NCBI GenBank assembly: GCA_030674185.1
Contig: JAPXFY010000031.1
Location: forward strand, 41,447,532 to 41,507,531
Length of the DNA: 60,000 nucleotides
Direction of reading: 5' to 3'
Source: Monoplex corrugatus
Lineage: Eukaryota > Mollusca > Gastropoda > Littorinimorpha > Ranellidae
Shown here: positions 48,527-57,295 of the stretch, in pieces
Layout of the letters: each line of letters opens with the position of its first letter
How positions within the stretch are numbered: position 1 is the first letter of the stretch
Notes under the pieces: generated by a model
What the model saw: the letters and a program-made list of their open reading frames with translations, nothing else
The model's database searches: none
Told to the model about the DNA's origin: nothing
Program-made: the position numbers and the translations under genes

Positions 48527-51128
48527 GTGTGCACATACATATGCTTCACCAATACAAATCAATCTGTCTGTTCATTTCATTATTCTTATAATTTCATATA
48601 TAGTAATATACATTTTACACTGACAAGGATTGGTGTTATGTTACACATGACCACAATCATTTTGTTTTATAAAAAAAAATGTGCTTGTTATTTACCAGAG
48701 GATTAAAATATAAGGAGATTGACTGCCCATTTTCCAGTTTCTTCATTAAAAATAAAAAAAAGTTATCTTTCCTTTTAGAATTTCCTTAGCAGAAATAAAT
48801 AATATCCCCCCTGTTTTTAAACTTATTTAGCAAATCCAAAACAAGTGCAACTGCCCGTGTTCAAGCAAATAGGAACCAGAAAAACACAAAAATAGAATCA
48901 GAACACATATCTAGTATAACCAGACAAGACAGGTGCAAATTTTTGGCCAGTTAGCCGTCGTCAAGCGTAAATTTAAGATTACAAACAAACAAACACCAAA
49001 TACAAAAATTAGGAGAAAAAGACTAAAACTTCCCTGCTGCTTCATCCAGTTCTTATTTAGCCAAGATAGTTACAGTCACAACTATTTTCAGCTCTTTGCT
49101 TTGGCAGAGATAGTTATAATTAACACCTTTTTCAGCTTCTTCCGGGGATCATCTGAAATCACGCAACACCACAGCTGGAAAAGATGGTCGCAAGAGTACC
49201 AGCCGAGGCGGCAGGTCACCTCACTCTGTTTCCTTTTCAAGGTAATGAGGATAATAATAATGATGATAACAGCGATAATGTTTAGTTATATGATGATGAT
49301 TATTGGTGATAAATAATGATTATGAGGAGGAGGTATGTTAAAGAGTACACTGTTTTGATAATGATGGTAATGATGAAAATGATAACTTGTGATGATGATG
49401 ATGATTAGCAGATGAATGATGAAGATTAATGATGATGAATTAGGATTAAATTAATGATGATGATTATGAGGTATGTTAAAAAAGCATGTTCTTCTAACAT
49501 AGGTTAACAACATTATATGCCTAATAGTAGGTACCGGCAGGCACGTCATTTTGCTGACATCATTGTGAAAAATTGACGATTTTGTTGTTTTTTATCAAAC
49601 GCATATTCAGCTGTCACATCGCTACTTCTCTAAAGCATTATGAGGAAAATAAAGATTGATTTCTCTTCTTTCAGTCGAGTGTATTCTTGTTATTACTGAG
49701 TGTGTGTGGTGAATGGACGATGACAAAATACGAGCCGTGTGTGTGATCGCTTTCCGCGTGTTGTGCCGCTTTTTGGTCGAGGCCGAGTGAAGCCCCAAAC
49801 TGACACTCTTTTTTTCAACTGAAAGTCTACGCGCGACACTCGCACTGCATAGCTATATGTAGTATCAAAATGTCGGTCAGGCCATGAGGAAATTGAATAC
49901 CTAACAGCCAGTCTGATTTGATTAACCATTTGCAAGATATTAACCCTTTTGTACGCACAATGTTCTAAAAATTTGAATTCTGACGAACACGAATCTTGAA
50001 AATATGGCATCTTCAGGTGAAAATATAAAACAATGAATACTCTTTCGAGTGCGCGTGGTTACAGTCACATTCATACGCTGTCGCGAATAGACTTTTATCA
50101 GTTTGAATGAGTACCGACTTCCATCGTCTGTCGATCTCAAACCAAGATGACGTCGAGTACTTTCGATTCTGTGCCGTCAGTTTTTGATGAAATTAGAGTA
50201 CATATCGGTAAGTATGTATGAATTAAATAACATTTTTTCATCTTATGAGTAAGTTTTACTCTGCTGTGGGATTAGATGAATAGATTTTAAGCTATTTGAT
50301 CAGAAGTGGCACAAATCATTTCAGTCACAAACCAGCACATGTTTTCTCAGAAGAGAAAAAGCCAGGCGACTTAAGTTCGTCTTTTCCATAAATATTGACT
50401 GTCAGCGATGAATAATTTCCTTTAAAAGTTATAAGTAAAAGTCTTATAATCTGAATTATTTTTATGAATGTTTACAGATCAAACATGATTATATAGATCT
50501 ATATAAGATCAGTGATGATTATATAGATCTATATAAGATCAATGATGAACAATTTCTTTAAAAGGTTATACAAAAAGTCTTAGAATCTGATTTTTTGTAA
50601 TGAATGTTTACAGATCAAACATGATTATATAGATCTATATAAGATCAGTGATGAATAATTTCTTCAAAAAGTTATACAAAAAGTCTTAGAATCTGAATCT
50701 TTTTTTATGAATGTGTATAGATCAAACATGATCATACAGATCTATATAAGATCAGTGATGAATAATTTCTTTAAAAGGTTATACAAAAAGTCTTAGAATC
50801 TGATTTTTTTTAATGAATGTTTACAGATCAAACATGATCATACAGATCTAATAAGATCAGTGATGAATAATTTCTTTAAAAGTTATATAAAAAGTCTTAG
50901 AATTTGATTTTTTTTAATGAATGATTGTTTACAAAGTAAACATGATAATGTATAAGATATCTTAGAATCTGAATTTTTTTATGATGATTGTTTACAAAGT
51001 AAACATGATTTTTTTTTATATAGACCTACTATTTCTGTAAATCAAGAGTGCAACTGTTGTTGGATACAGTGTGTGTATTACATGCTGTAGGCGTGTGTGT
51101 TTGTGTGTGTGTGAGTGAATGTGTGTGT

Positions 51129-51227
<99 letters not shown>

Positions 51228-54200
51228 ACATGCCTGCACATGCAAACAGTGCTATACTAGACATGCACTTCAGTATTAGGTACTGTGTATGTGCATGTGT
51301 TATGTTTGTTGGTATTTTAATGAATTGTGTCACTGACATAGATTGTGACTTGTACATAATTTGAGAGGTGCGTGTGTGTTTGTGGGTGCATCAGACTGAA
51401 GTATAAATCAGAGTAGTGTTTTGTCTTGTTTATTGCAGAAAATGATCAGTTCCTCAAACTGAAGTCAGTTTTTTCTGGCAAGTGGAAAAGGCTGTCGTCT
51501 GAATCTCCCACAGGTGACACTGGACAACACTTTGCTTCTGCATGTTTGTAAACTAAATAAATGTAGTACGATGTTTCCAGAAGGGCAGAGGGTGAGGCAG
51601 GGTATAAAATAAAATGAAGGACGTGGGGAAATATAGTGTGGATTACAAAAAGTAAAATTATGACAAGTGCACATACATGAATTTACAAACATCTCCTTTT
51701 TTTTTTTATTCAAAATGGGACAATGTATCATTATTCAAAATGGGACAATGTGTCATATGAAGAAGACTGAGCAGAAGTATGTGCAGGAAAAGACAATGTT
51801 TTACCGTCAGGAGAGAGATCTCGGCTGTTTATGGATTGATTTTCATCAAATTTTTATCTGTAGTATCAATAGGTTAAAAACATTAAGCTATCTCATTTCC
51901 CCTTTCTGTCCTTCTATTACATTTACTGAAACATTTATTTATTTAAGCATTGATTGCATATGATGGGTATGATAATCAAGTAGGCTACCAGGTAGTCAGA
52001 GTGTCAAAACTTTACAGAAGTATCTAGGTTTGGATCCTGTCTGGGTCTGATTGGTAAATACTGAAAGGTGGAGATATTTCCCATCTCCAAGGTGAACTTA
52101 ACTACAGACCTGTTAGTGCCAGACCACCTTCATGTGTAGGCATGCAGGAGATGAAATCATGTAGAAGATATATAGGCCCTACATATTACTGATCCCAAAA
52201 TCCAAAAATGGATATGACTTCCTACTTGGCTGTTATGAGCCATTAATGAGAACACATGTGGGACTTGCAGCTCATGGACACCAAAGATTGTCAGTCTTGT
52301 ATTGTCATTTCTTTTCCAATACTTGTGAACAAGCTACAAATTAGATCTCTCTCCATCTAGATCTATACACATACAATAAAAGTAACTGAGACTGTCTTCC
52401 TCTATGTCACCAGGTGATGCTGCTGATGGAGCAGGGCAACAAGCCATTTGATGAGGCGTACAGTTTCTATAGCAACTGTTTCCGTCTGCTGAAATTTCCA
52501 GACTACTCTATCTCCATCAAAACTGAGACAAAGTTGAAGACTACACACCCATCTCAGAGAACAGCTTTTCTTTCTCAGACTGTGGGGATAACTGAGTGTT
52601 AGCCTTTCCTTGAAGAGACTGGACTTTCACCTTCACAGCTTCTTTCAGGAAATCCGGTGTTGTCTTTTGTGCCTCAGTCTTTTGGTCTTCTTAAAGACAT
52701 AAGTTCTCTACGAAAGAAGGAAGATAAGCCTTTTTAGGTGAGAAGAACATGATGTAGTCCACAGAAAGTACATCATTTCGTCAGACATACAGTTGGGTCC
52801 CTTCATCAACCAGCAGAGGAACCTGGAGTTTGGCCAACTTGGATGAAATTAAACCCAAATTCAGGCTTTACATGACCCTGTTTTGTTAAATAAAAAAGCA
52901 AACTAGTACCACATGTATTACTATTACTCTAGTCTAGTATTGGTACAACTCTATGCCTGTTGTGTCAACACAAATCGTACAGTCCCTTTTCAACACTGGT
53001 TCCTTTGGAACCCTGACATTTGTTCATGAAATCATTTTTTATAAGTATAGCATAGACACTGACACACTTCATCAATACAGAGTGGACATAAGTTTATATT
53101 GCTAGAAAGTAGGCAAGCTTAAATTCAGGTTCTTGCTTTTATAACGGCCATCTGTCATGATGTGACTAGCATAACTTCACATTTGGCTCATGAAATTTGG
53201 GTATTTTAGTGAGGGATTGACCTCATACCTTATTCTGATTTGAACACAAGTAAATAGTGTAAAAGAGGACAGCATTCTGTGTACGTATTGTGTCCAAATA
53301 TGAAGTGAAGTTTTGATCTCTATAACAAACAAACGTGGCTATTCTTGAGCTTCAAAAAATTAGACTAAGTCTATATAGACAGTTGTACTGAAGTACAAAC
53401 ACAAGTTGCAATTAAAGCACATCTTCTCAAGATATGAACCTGTAAACATACCCTGCCATACTAATTTGAACTTACGTAAAATACGCATTTTACCATTTTT
53501 GCTCCCTTATAACTCTCTTTGTAACTGAGTAAATCTCCTGCTTTTCTGTTTTCATGTAACCTTATATTACAAAGAATCGGTTATTTTAAAATGAAATCTC
53601 TAGTTGTTGTTGTTTTTTTAATACACATAATCAAAAACAGCTTTCCATAGTGTTTTTGCTGTTACGTTAAAGGTGTCATCTTAAAACGTCATTATCTCAG
53701 GAAAGAAAAGAGATTGAACGTTACTTTTTTTTCATTTTGTTTCTATCAAAAAGTTCTATATGAACAGTATGAAAGACTAAGCTCTTCATGTTTATCCTAA
53801 TTTTGCCTGCCGGTACCTACTAATAGTGCATTTTGTAGGTAAAATCTCTTTCATGCAGGGAGTTTTTGCCCTTGTGAATACCTGTATATGAAGCATTTGT
53901 GTATGATAAGGAAAAAATGGTTAAAAATACAAATGACAGTATCCATATATATGGATATTGGCATGGAGCTTGTTGGTTCTGCTTTCCACGTTAGAGTACC
54001 TTCACCAGCTTTTGGTCTGGTTGGCATGAGATAGAGCTGCCCCTATCAATCTGGCAGGATGAAAACTTTATATGTGCTGCCTCTGATCCACTGGACTGGG
54101 TACCTGACCCTGTTCTGAACTGTGGGAGGTAAATTAGTGAAAGAGAGATGAGATGGACCCTCAATGGTGGTCCTAAAAAGAAGAATTTAAGTTGGGGTCT

Positions 54201-54742
54201 GTACCACCCCACTTCCATTTTAGTTCAAAACTGTCAGAGTAATGCCATACGGAAAGATACTTCACTTCTATACAAATTAGAAAGTATATGACAGCCTTTA
54301 CTTTTACCTATCTTTTCTTTACAGGGCCAATTCCAGAGCAGTGGAGAAACGTATGCGATATGACGGCAGGGAGATCACGATGGTGACCCTTCCCACACAG
54401 ACAGACTGGGATTGGTTAGACAGTGCTCAACATGCTGGGAAGGCCAAGATCCTCATCCCTACTGAAGGTCGAATGTTTTTCTGTGCTCATGTTTGGTTGG
54501 GTTTGTTTTGTTGTGACAGTGATGTTTCTCGCTGTATCTGTTTGTGGTAGTTTTAGAAGCTTATCTGATGTGTTGTGAAAAAAATTATTATTTTATTTCA
54601 AGTAAGAAAAAGAAAGAAAAAAAAAGAACAGCTTTGGTTTATGACTGTTTTGTAATGAGTTAGAGAATGTAGATTCATAAGTCTTTGAATTCAAAAATTA
54701 ATGTGGTATTTGCATTTGTATGCTTGGTGTGTGTGTAATTAA

Positions 54743-54831
<89 letters not shown>

Positions 54832-55504
54832 AAGTGCGCATGTATTATGTGAGAGATAGAGACACTGACAGTGGATTATTTTGATAGCCAGGGAGGGGAT
54901 GGTAAGAGGGATCTGTGATACATACTTTTACGCATTGCCAATTTCTTACTTTTCCAGTGCAGTCTTGTGTTACTCATACAACAACAATACAAGTTTAATT
55001 ATTATTTTGTATTACACATGCCTTATCATCTTATTAGGTTATGAGTGTGAGAGAGAGAAATGAAATGAATCTTTGTTTTCCAATAGTATAGATACTAGCA
55101 TGCAGTGGCTAACTTACATATTTGCCGTTGCTAATCATTTACTTACACTAAAACAAAAAAAAGTGAGAAAGATACTGGGGGGAGACAGACAGACTGAGTG
55201 AATGTGTTAAGTCTATGAGGTGTGTGTGTACAGACAGACAAAGTGAGTGAATGTGTTAATTCTGGTGTTTGTGTGCATGTGTGTGTGCATGTGTGTGTGC
55301 ACGTGCATGTCAGTGTGCTTGGATGTATGTGCTCATGTGTGTGCCTGAATCTATTCACCTTGTATACAAGTGTCTTTCTATTGTATAAAGCTGTAGTGTA
55401 TTTCTTATGATTGTTTTCCATCTTGGTACTACCTCTAGCTGTATGTGTATGTTTGTGTGTTGGTGTGTGGACAGATATGCCTCTGAAAGTGTCCAGCGCT
55501 AGAG
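40591..55504 (+). CDS. Gene 2: unrecognised Ser/Lys-rich protein, six exons, C-terminus beyond last exon found
   Basis: Exons are 40591-40630, 45337-45596, 48326-48419, 49136-49241, 54325-54467 and 55475-55504, with AG/GT borders and agreeing phases (1, 0, 1, 2, 1, 1). The start ATG sits in AAAATGG. The product begins '[13 protein letters not shown]'. Exon 2 adds a basic and Ser/Thr-rich stretch with one short hydrophobic patch (about residues 34-47). Exon 3 is acidic ('[15 protein letters not shown]'). Exon 4 is Ser/Arg/Lys rich and probably disordered. Exon 5 is the most ordered-looking part ('[20 protein letters not shown]'). No domain was recognised, and a nuclear or cytoskeletal role would be guesswork. 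An alternative acceptor at 45435 would drop 33 in-frame codons. About 225 residues are covered. Confidence 0.65.
40958..41097. repeat. (CA)n microsatellite
   Basis: Interrupted CA tract in intron 1 of gene 2. Confidence 0.97.
41459..41540. repeat. (CT)n microsatellite
   Basis: About 40 CT units with one TTCT slip. Confidence 0.97.
41541..43905. other. Intron 1 of gene 2, mostly featureless
   Basis: AT-rich, with a TTTC tract (41998-42040), a C-run (42568-42580) and T-runs. No exon or repeat family recognised. Confidence 0.5.
43906..44028 (+). mobile_element. RTE/BovB-like LINE, short 3' end
   Basis: TTGGCTGAGGACAGCGAGGG, CATATGGAGGGCCATGATCG and CGCCATGCAGCAAGG match the family 3' end at 11550-11640. 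It ends in a (GATGAT)n tail. Confidence 0.85.
44506..44726. repeat. Diverged ~110-bp tandem duplication
   Basis: Two copies share AGATTGCT(A/G)ATGT, AAAGCTGAC(A/G)GTATA and CCTTGGACA(G/A)GAAAGGTTG. Non-coding. Confidence 0.75.
45337..45596 (+). CDS. Gene 2 exon 2
   Basis: Strong acceptor TTCTTGGCTTTTTAG and donor AAG|GTATGT. 260 nt in a single frame continuing exon 1. A second good acceptor (TTGTGTGTCAG, 45435) keeps the frame, so the exon may start there instead. Confidence 0.68.
46076..47222 (+). mobile_element. L2/CR1-like LINE, 5'-truncated (copy 4)
   Basis: It starts within the RT just after the YADD ('LQDSDSPDN' region). The frame is open 46161-46385 and, after breaks, 46457-46975 with '[20 protein letters not shown]' and '[15 protein letters not shown]'. 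The 3' UTR has a GT/GGTGTG tract (47042-47155) and GCGCTATATAAATGTTG with an (ATT)n tail. It sits in intron 2 of gene 2, sense orientation. Confidence 0.9.
47223..47939. other. Intron 2 sequence, no feature recognised
   Basis: AT-rich. The right part (47800-47930) is purine-rich, which gives a meaningless minus-strand frame. Confidence 0.5.
47944..48128. mobile_element. piggyBac-type MITE, 185 bp
   Basis: The terminal inverted repeats CCCTTTGACTCCTGCAACC and GGCTGCAGGAGTCAAAGGG differ at one position. They are flanked by TTAA at 47940-47943 and 48129-48132. TTAA target duplication with CCCTTTG ends is the piggyBac pattern. No transposase. Confidence 0.82.
47986..48056. mobile_element. Smaller related MITE nested inside the 185-bp element
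   Basis: CCCTTTGACTCCCTTGCC...AGAGAGTCAAAGCG forms a second, nearly full-length foldback (arms about 30 bp, centre TTCCTGCCGGAA). It is flanked by ATAA and TTAA. It shares the outer element's termini, so it is either a self-insertion or a secondary foldback. Confidence 0.65.
48326..48419 (+). CDS. Gene 2 exon 3
   Basis: Acceptor CACTTGCAG, donor AGAG|GTTGGT, 94 nt. Acidic Ser-rich peptide. Phase 0 in, 1 out. Confidence 0.7.
48462..48526. repeat. (GT)n microsatellite
   Basis: GT tract about 40 bp after the exon 3 donor. Confidence 0.97.
49136..49241 (+). CDS. Gene 2 exon 4
   Basis: Acceptor ACCTTTTTCAG, donor CAAG|GTAATG, 106 nt. Basic Ser/Arg/Gly-rich peptide. It ends in phase 2, which only the exon at 54325 fits. 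Confidence 0.7.
49242..49522. repeat. Irregular GAT/ATG triplet region
   Basis: Imperfect GATGAT/AATGAT repeats over about 220 bp after the exon 4 donor, then AT-rich DNA up to the TIR element. Confidence 0.7.
50147..51513 (+). CDS. Two-exon open reading frame inside the TIR element (unrecognised)
   Basis: Exon A 50147-50207 starts with ATG and reads '[20 protein letters not shown]', with a strong donor ATCG|GTAAGT. Exon B 51439-51513 has acceptor TTTATTGCAG and completes the split codon, reading '[20 protein letters not shown]' and ending in phase 1 at CACAG|GTGACA. Phases agree. The short product would be Ser- and Lys-containing with no known domain. It may be a captured host fragment, an accessory gene of the element, or an internal promoter transcript of gene 2. 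Confidence 0.5.
50400..51010. repeat. ~118-bp tandem repeat, five diverged copies
   Basis: Each copy holds GATGAATAATTTCTTTAAAA, AAAAAGTCTTAGAATCTGA, GTTTACAGATCAAACATGAT and ATAGATCTATATAAGATCA. It lies between exons A and B of the TIR element. Confidence 0.9.
51092..51227. repeat. (GT)n microsatellite
   Basis: Interrupted GT tract of about 135 bp. Confidence 0.97.
52414..52737 (+). pseudogene. 3' ORF piece inside the TIR element, with an in-frame stop
   Basis: After the acceptor TCTATGTCACCAG the frame reads '[20 protein letters not shown]' then '[16 protein letters not shown]', reaching TAG at 52600. It continues in the same frame as protein-like sequence to a second TAG at 52735. Joining exon B directly would enter a different frame that stops after about 17 codons, so either an exon is missing or the gene is decayed. 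No family recognised. Confidence 0.45.
52738..53803. other. 3' part of the TIR element, non-coding
   Basis: AT-rich; no exon or repeat recognised. Confidence 0.5.
53825..54324. other. Intron 4 right flank
   Basis: No repeat family or coding potential recognised. It ends in the pyrimidine tract of exon 5. Confidence 0.5.
54325..54467 (+). CDS. Gene 2 exon 5
   Basis: Acceptor ATCTTTTCTTTACAG, donor GAAG|GTCGAA (weak). One base completes the Arg codon left by exon 4 across the 5 kb intron. It encodes the ordered-looking '[20 protein letters not shown]' segment. Confidence 0.7.
54745..54830. repeat. (GT)n microsatellite
   Basis: About 42 GT units. Confidence 0.97.
54831..55474. other. Intron 5 of gene 2
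   Basis: No exon or repeat family recognised apart from short TGTG-rich stretches (55255-55345). Confidence 0.5.
55475..55504 (+). CDS. Gene 2 candidate microexon 6 (30 nt)
   Basis: ATATGCCTCTGAAAGTGTCC and ten further bases lie between GTGTGGACAG and GAG|GTGCGT. Phase 1 on both sides matches exon 5 and gives '[10 protein letters not shown]'. Short length and a T/G-rich tract make it tentative. Confidence 0.4.
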
Positions 55505-55739
55505 GTGCGTTTCACTGCACTGCTCTTCTGTGTGTTTTGAGGCACAGAGGAATTTTGATGTGGGATTGTCATTGTGTATACATGTGCATTGCGATTGATG
55601 TGAAATTGTGAATATTTGACGTGACTGATCTCGCCATACTGTATATGATAGAAGATGCCTTATGAGAGTTTGTAGAATGCCAGGAGGTGACATTTCAGTC
55701 TTCCTCATGAGACTTTCATAGGGCCCGAGTTGTTCGCTG

Positions 55740-57015
55740 TGTGGTTGGCCCCGTCTTTACTGGATGAACGGTGATCATGTAGTGTGTAGCTGTGTGGCTG
55801 GCGCTGTCTTTACTGGCTGAACGGTGATCATGTAGTGTGTGGCTGGCCCTGTCTTTATGGTTAAACTGTGATCACTTGGTGTGTGCTGGCCCTGTCTTTA
55901 TTGGCTATACTGTGATCACTTGTGTGTGGTTGGCCATGTCTTTACTGGCTATACTGTTGATCACTTTGGTTGTGTGGCTGGCGCTGTCTTTACTGGCTAT
56001 ACTGTGATCACTTGGTGTGTGGGTTGGCCCTGTCTTTACTGGTTAAACTGTGATCACTTGGTGTGGTGGCTGGCCTGTCTTTACTGGCTATACTGTGATC
56101 ACTTGGTGTGTGGCTGGCCCTGTTTTTACTGGTTAAACTGTGATCACTTGGTGTGTGGCAGGTCCCTGTCTTTACTGGCTGAATGGTGATCATTTGATGT
56201 GGGCTGTGTGACTGGCCCTGTCTTTACTGGTTAAACTGTGATCACTTGGTGTGTGCTGTGTGACTGGCCCTGTCTTTACTGGTTAAACTGTGATCACTTG
56301 GTGTGTGGCTGGCCCTGTCTTTACTGGCTATACTGTGATCACTTGGTGTGTGGCTGTGTGATGGCCTGTCTTTACTGGTTAAACTGTGATCACTTGGTGT
56401 GTGGCTGGCCCTGTCTTTACTGGTTAAACTGTGATCACTTGGTGTGTGGCTGTGTGACTGGCCCTGTCTTTACTGGTTAAACTGTGATCACTTGATGTGT
56501 GGCTGTGTGACTGACCCCGTCTTTACTGGTTAACTGTGATCACTTGATGTGTGGCTGTGTGACTGGCCCTGTCTTTACTGGTTAAACTGTGATCACTTGA
56601 TGTGTGGCTGTGTGACTGGCCCTGTCTTTACTGGTTAAACTGTGATCACTTGATGTGGCTTGTGGCCCTGTCTTTACTGGTTAAACTGTGATCACTTGGT
56701 TTGTGGCTGTGTGACTGGCCCTGTCTTTACTGGTTAAACTGTGATCACTTGATGTGTGGCTGTGTGACGGCCCTGTCTTTACTGGTTAAACTGTGATCAC
56801 TTGGTGTGTGGCTTGGCCCTGTCTTTACTGGTTAAACTGTGATCACTTGATGTGTGGCTGTGTGACTGGCCCTGTCTTTACTGGTTAAACTGTGATCACT
56901 TGGTGTGTGGCTGTGTGACTGGCCCTGTCTTTACTGGTTAAACTGTGATCACTTGGTGTGTGGCTGGCCCTGTCTTTACTGGCTATACTGTGATCACTCG
57001 GTGTGTGGCTGGCAC
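55740..57015. repeat. VNTR with ~40-57 bp units
   Basis: About 25 units of CTGGCCCTGTCTTTACTGG, TTAAACTGTGATCACTTG and GTGTGTGGC, in short and long forms that differ by an added TGTGTGAC. Each unit carries TGATCA. Cys/Trp-rich frames through it are artefacts. Confidence 0.95.
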
Positions 57016-57238
57016 TATCTGTATTGCCTGAATGGTACTTTACATGCTCAATCAAGAGGCACCTTTCATCCAGTTAGGACAGGCCAGCAAGATGGCCAAC
57101 CACTCAGCCTAGGGAAGGTCTCACAAGGAGACTGAAACATTGCTTCCCATGCATACTGTCAACTCCAATGAGGAAACTTCTGTTATATAAGTTATTGGAT
57201 ACATGCATATTGTTTGTATTGCAAGCAAATAATCTTGC

Positions 57239-57239
<1 letters not shown>

Positions 57240-57284
<45 letters not shown>

Positions 57285-57295
57285 GTGTGTGTGGA
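57240..57295. repeat. (GT)n microsatellite
   Basis: About 27 GT units with one slip. Confidence 0.97.

Larger units (their letters stand above)
49526..53821. mobile_element. TIR-bounded DNA segment, 4.3 kb, superfamily unassigned
   Basis: The ends are perfect 18-bp inverted repeats, AGTAGGTACCGGCAGGCA at 49526-49543 and its complement at 53804-53821. They are flanked by AAT on both sides (49523-49525, 53822-53824), consistent with a 3-bp target duplication. It lies wholly within intron 4 of gene 2. Inside are a relatively CpG-containing upstream region (49720-50146), a start exon, a phase-matched second exon, a 3' ORF piece, a five-copy tandem repeat and a GT tract. A 3-bp duplication occurs in PIF/Harbinger and CACTA elements, but the end sequence does not clearly match either. 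Confidence 0.72.

Noticed and set aside
55881..57135. Cys/Trp-rich ORFs as a repeat-containing protein
   Set aside because: They come from the VNTR and are broken repeatedly by unit-length changes that shift the frame.
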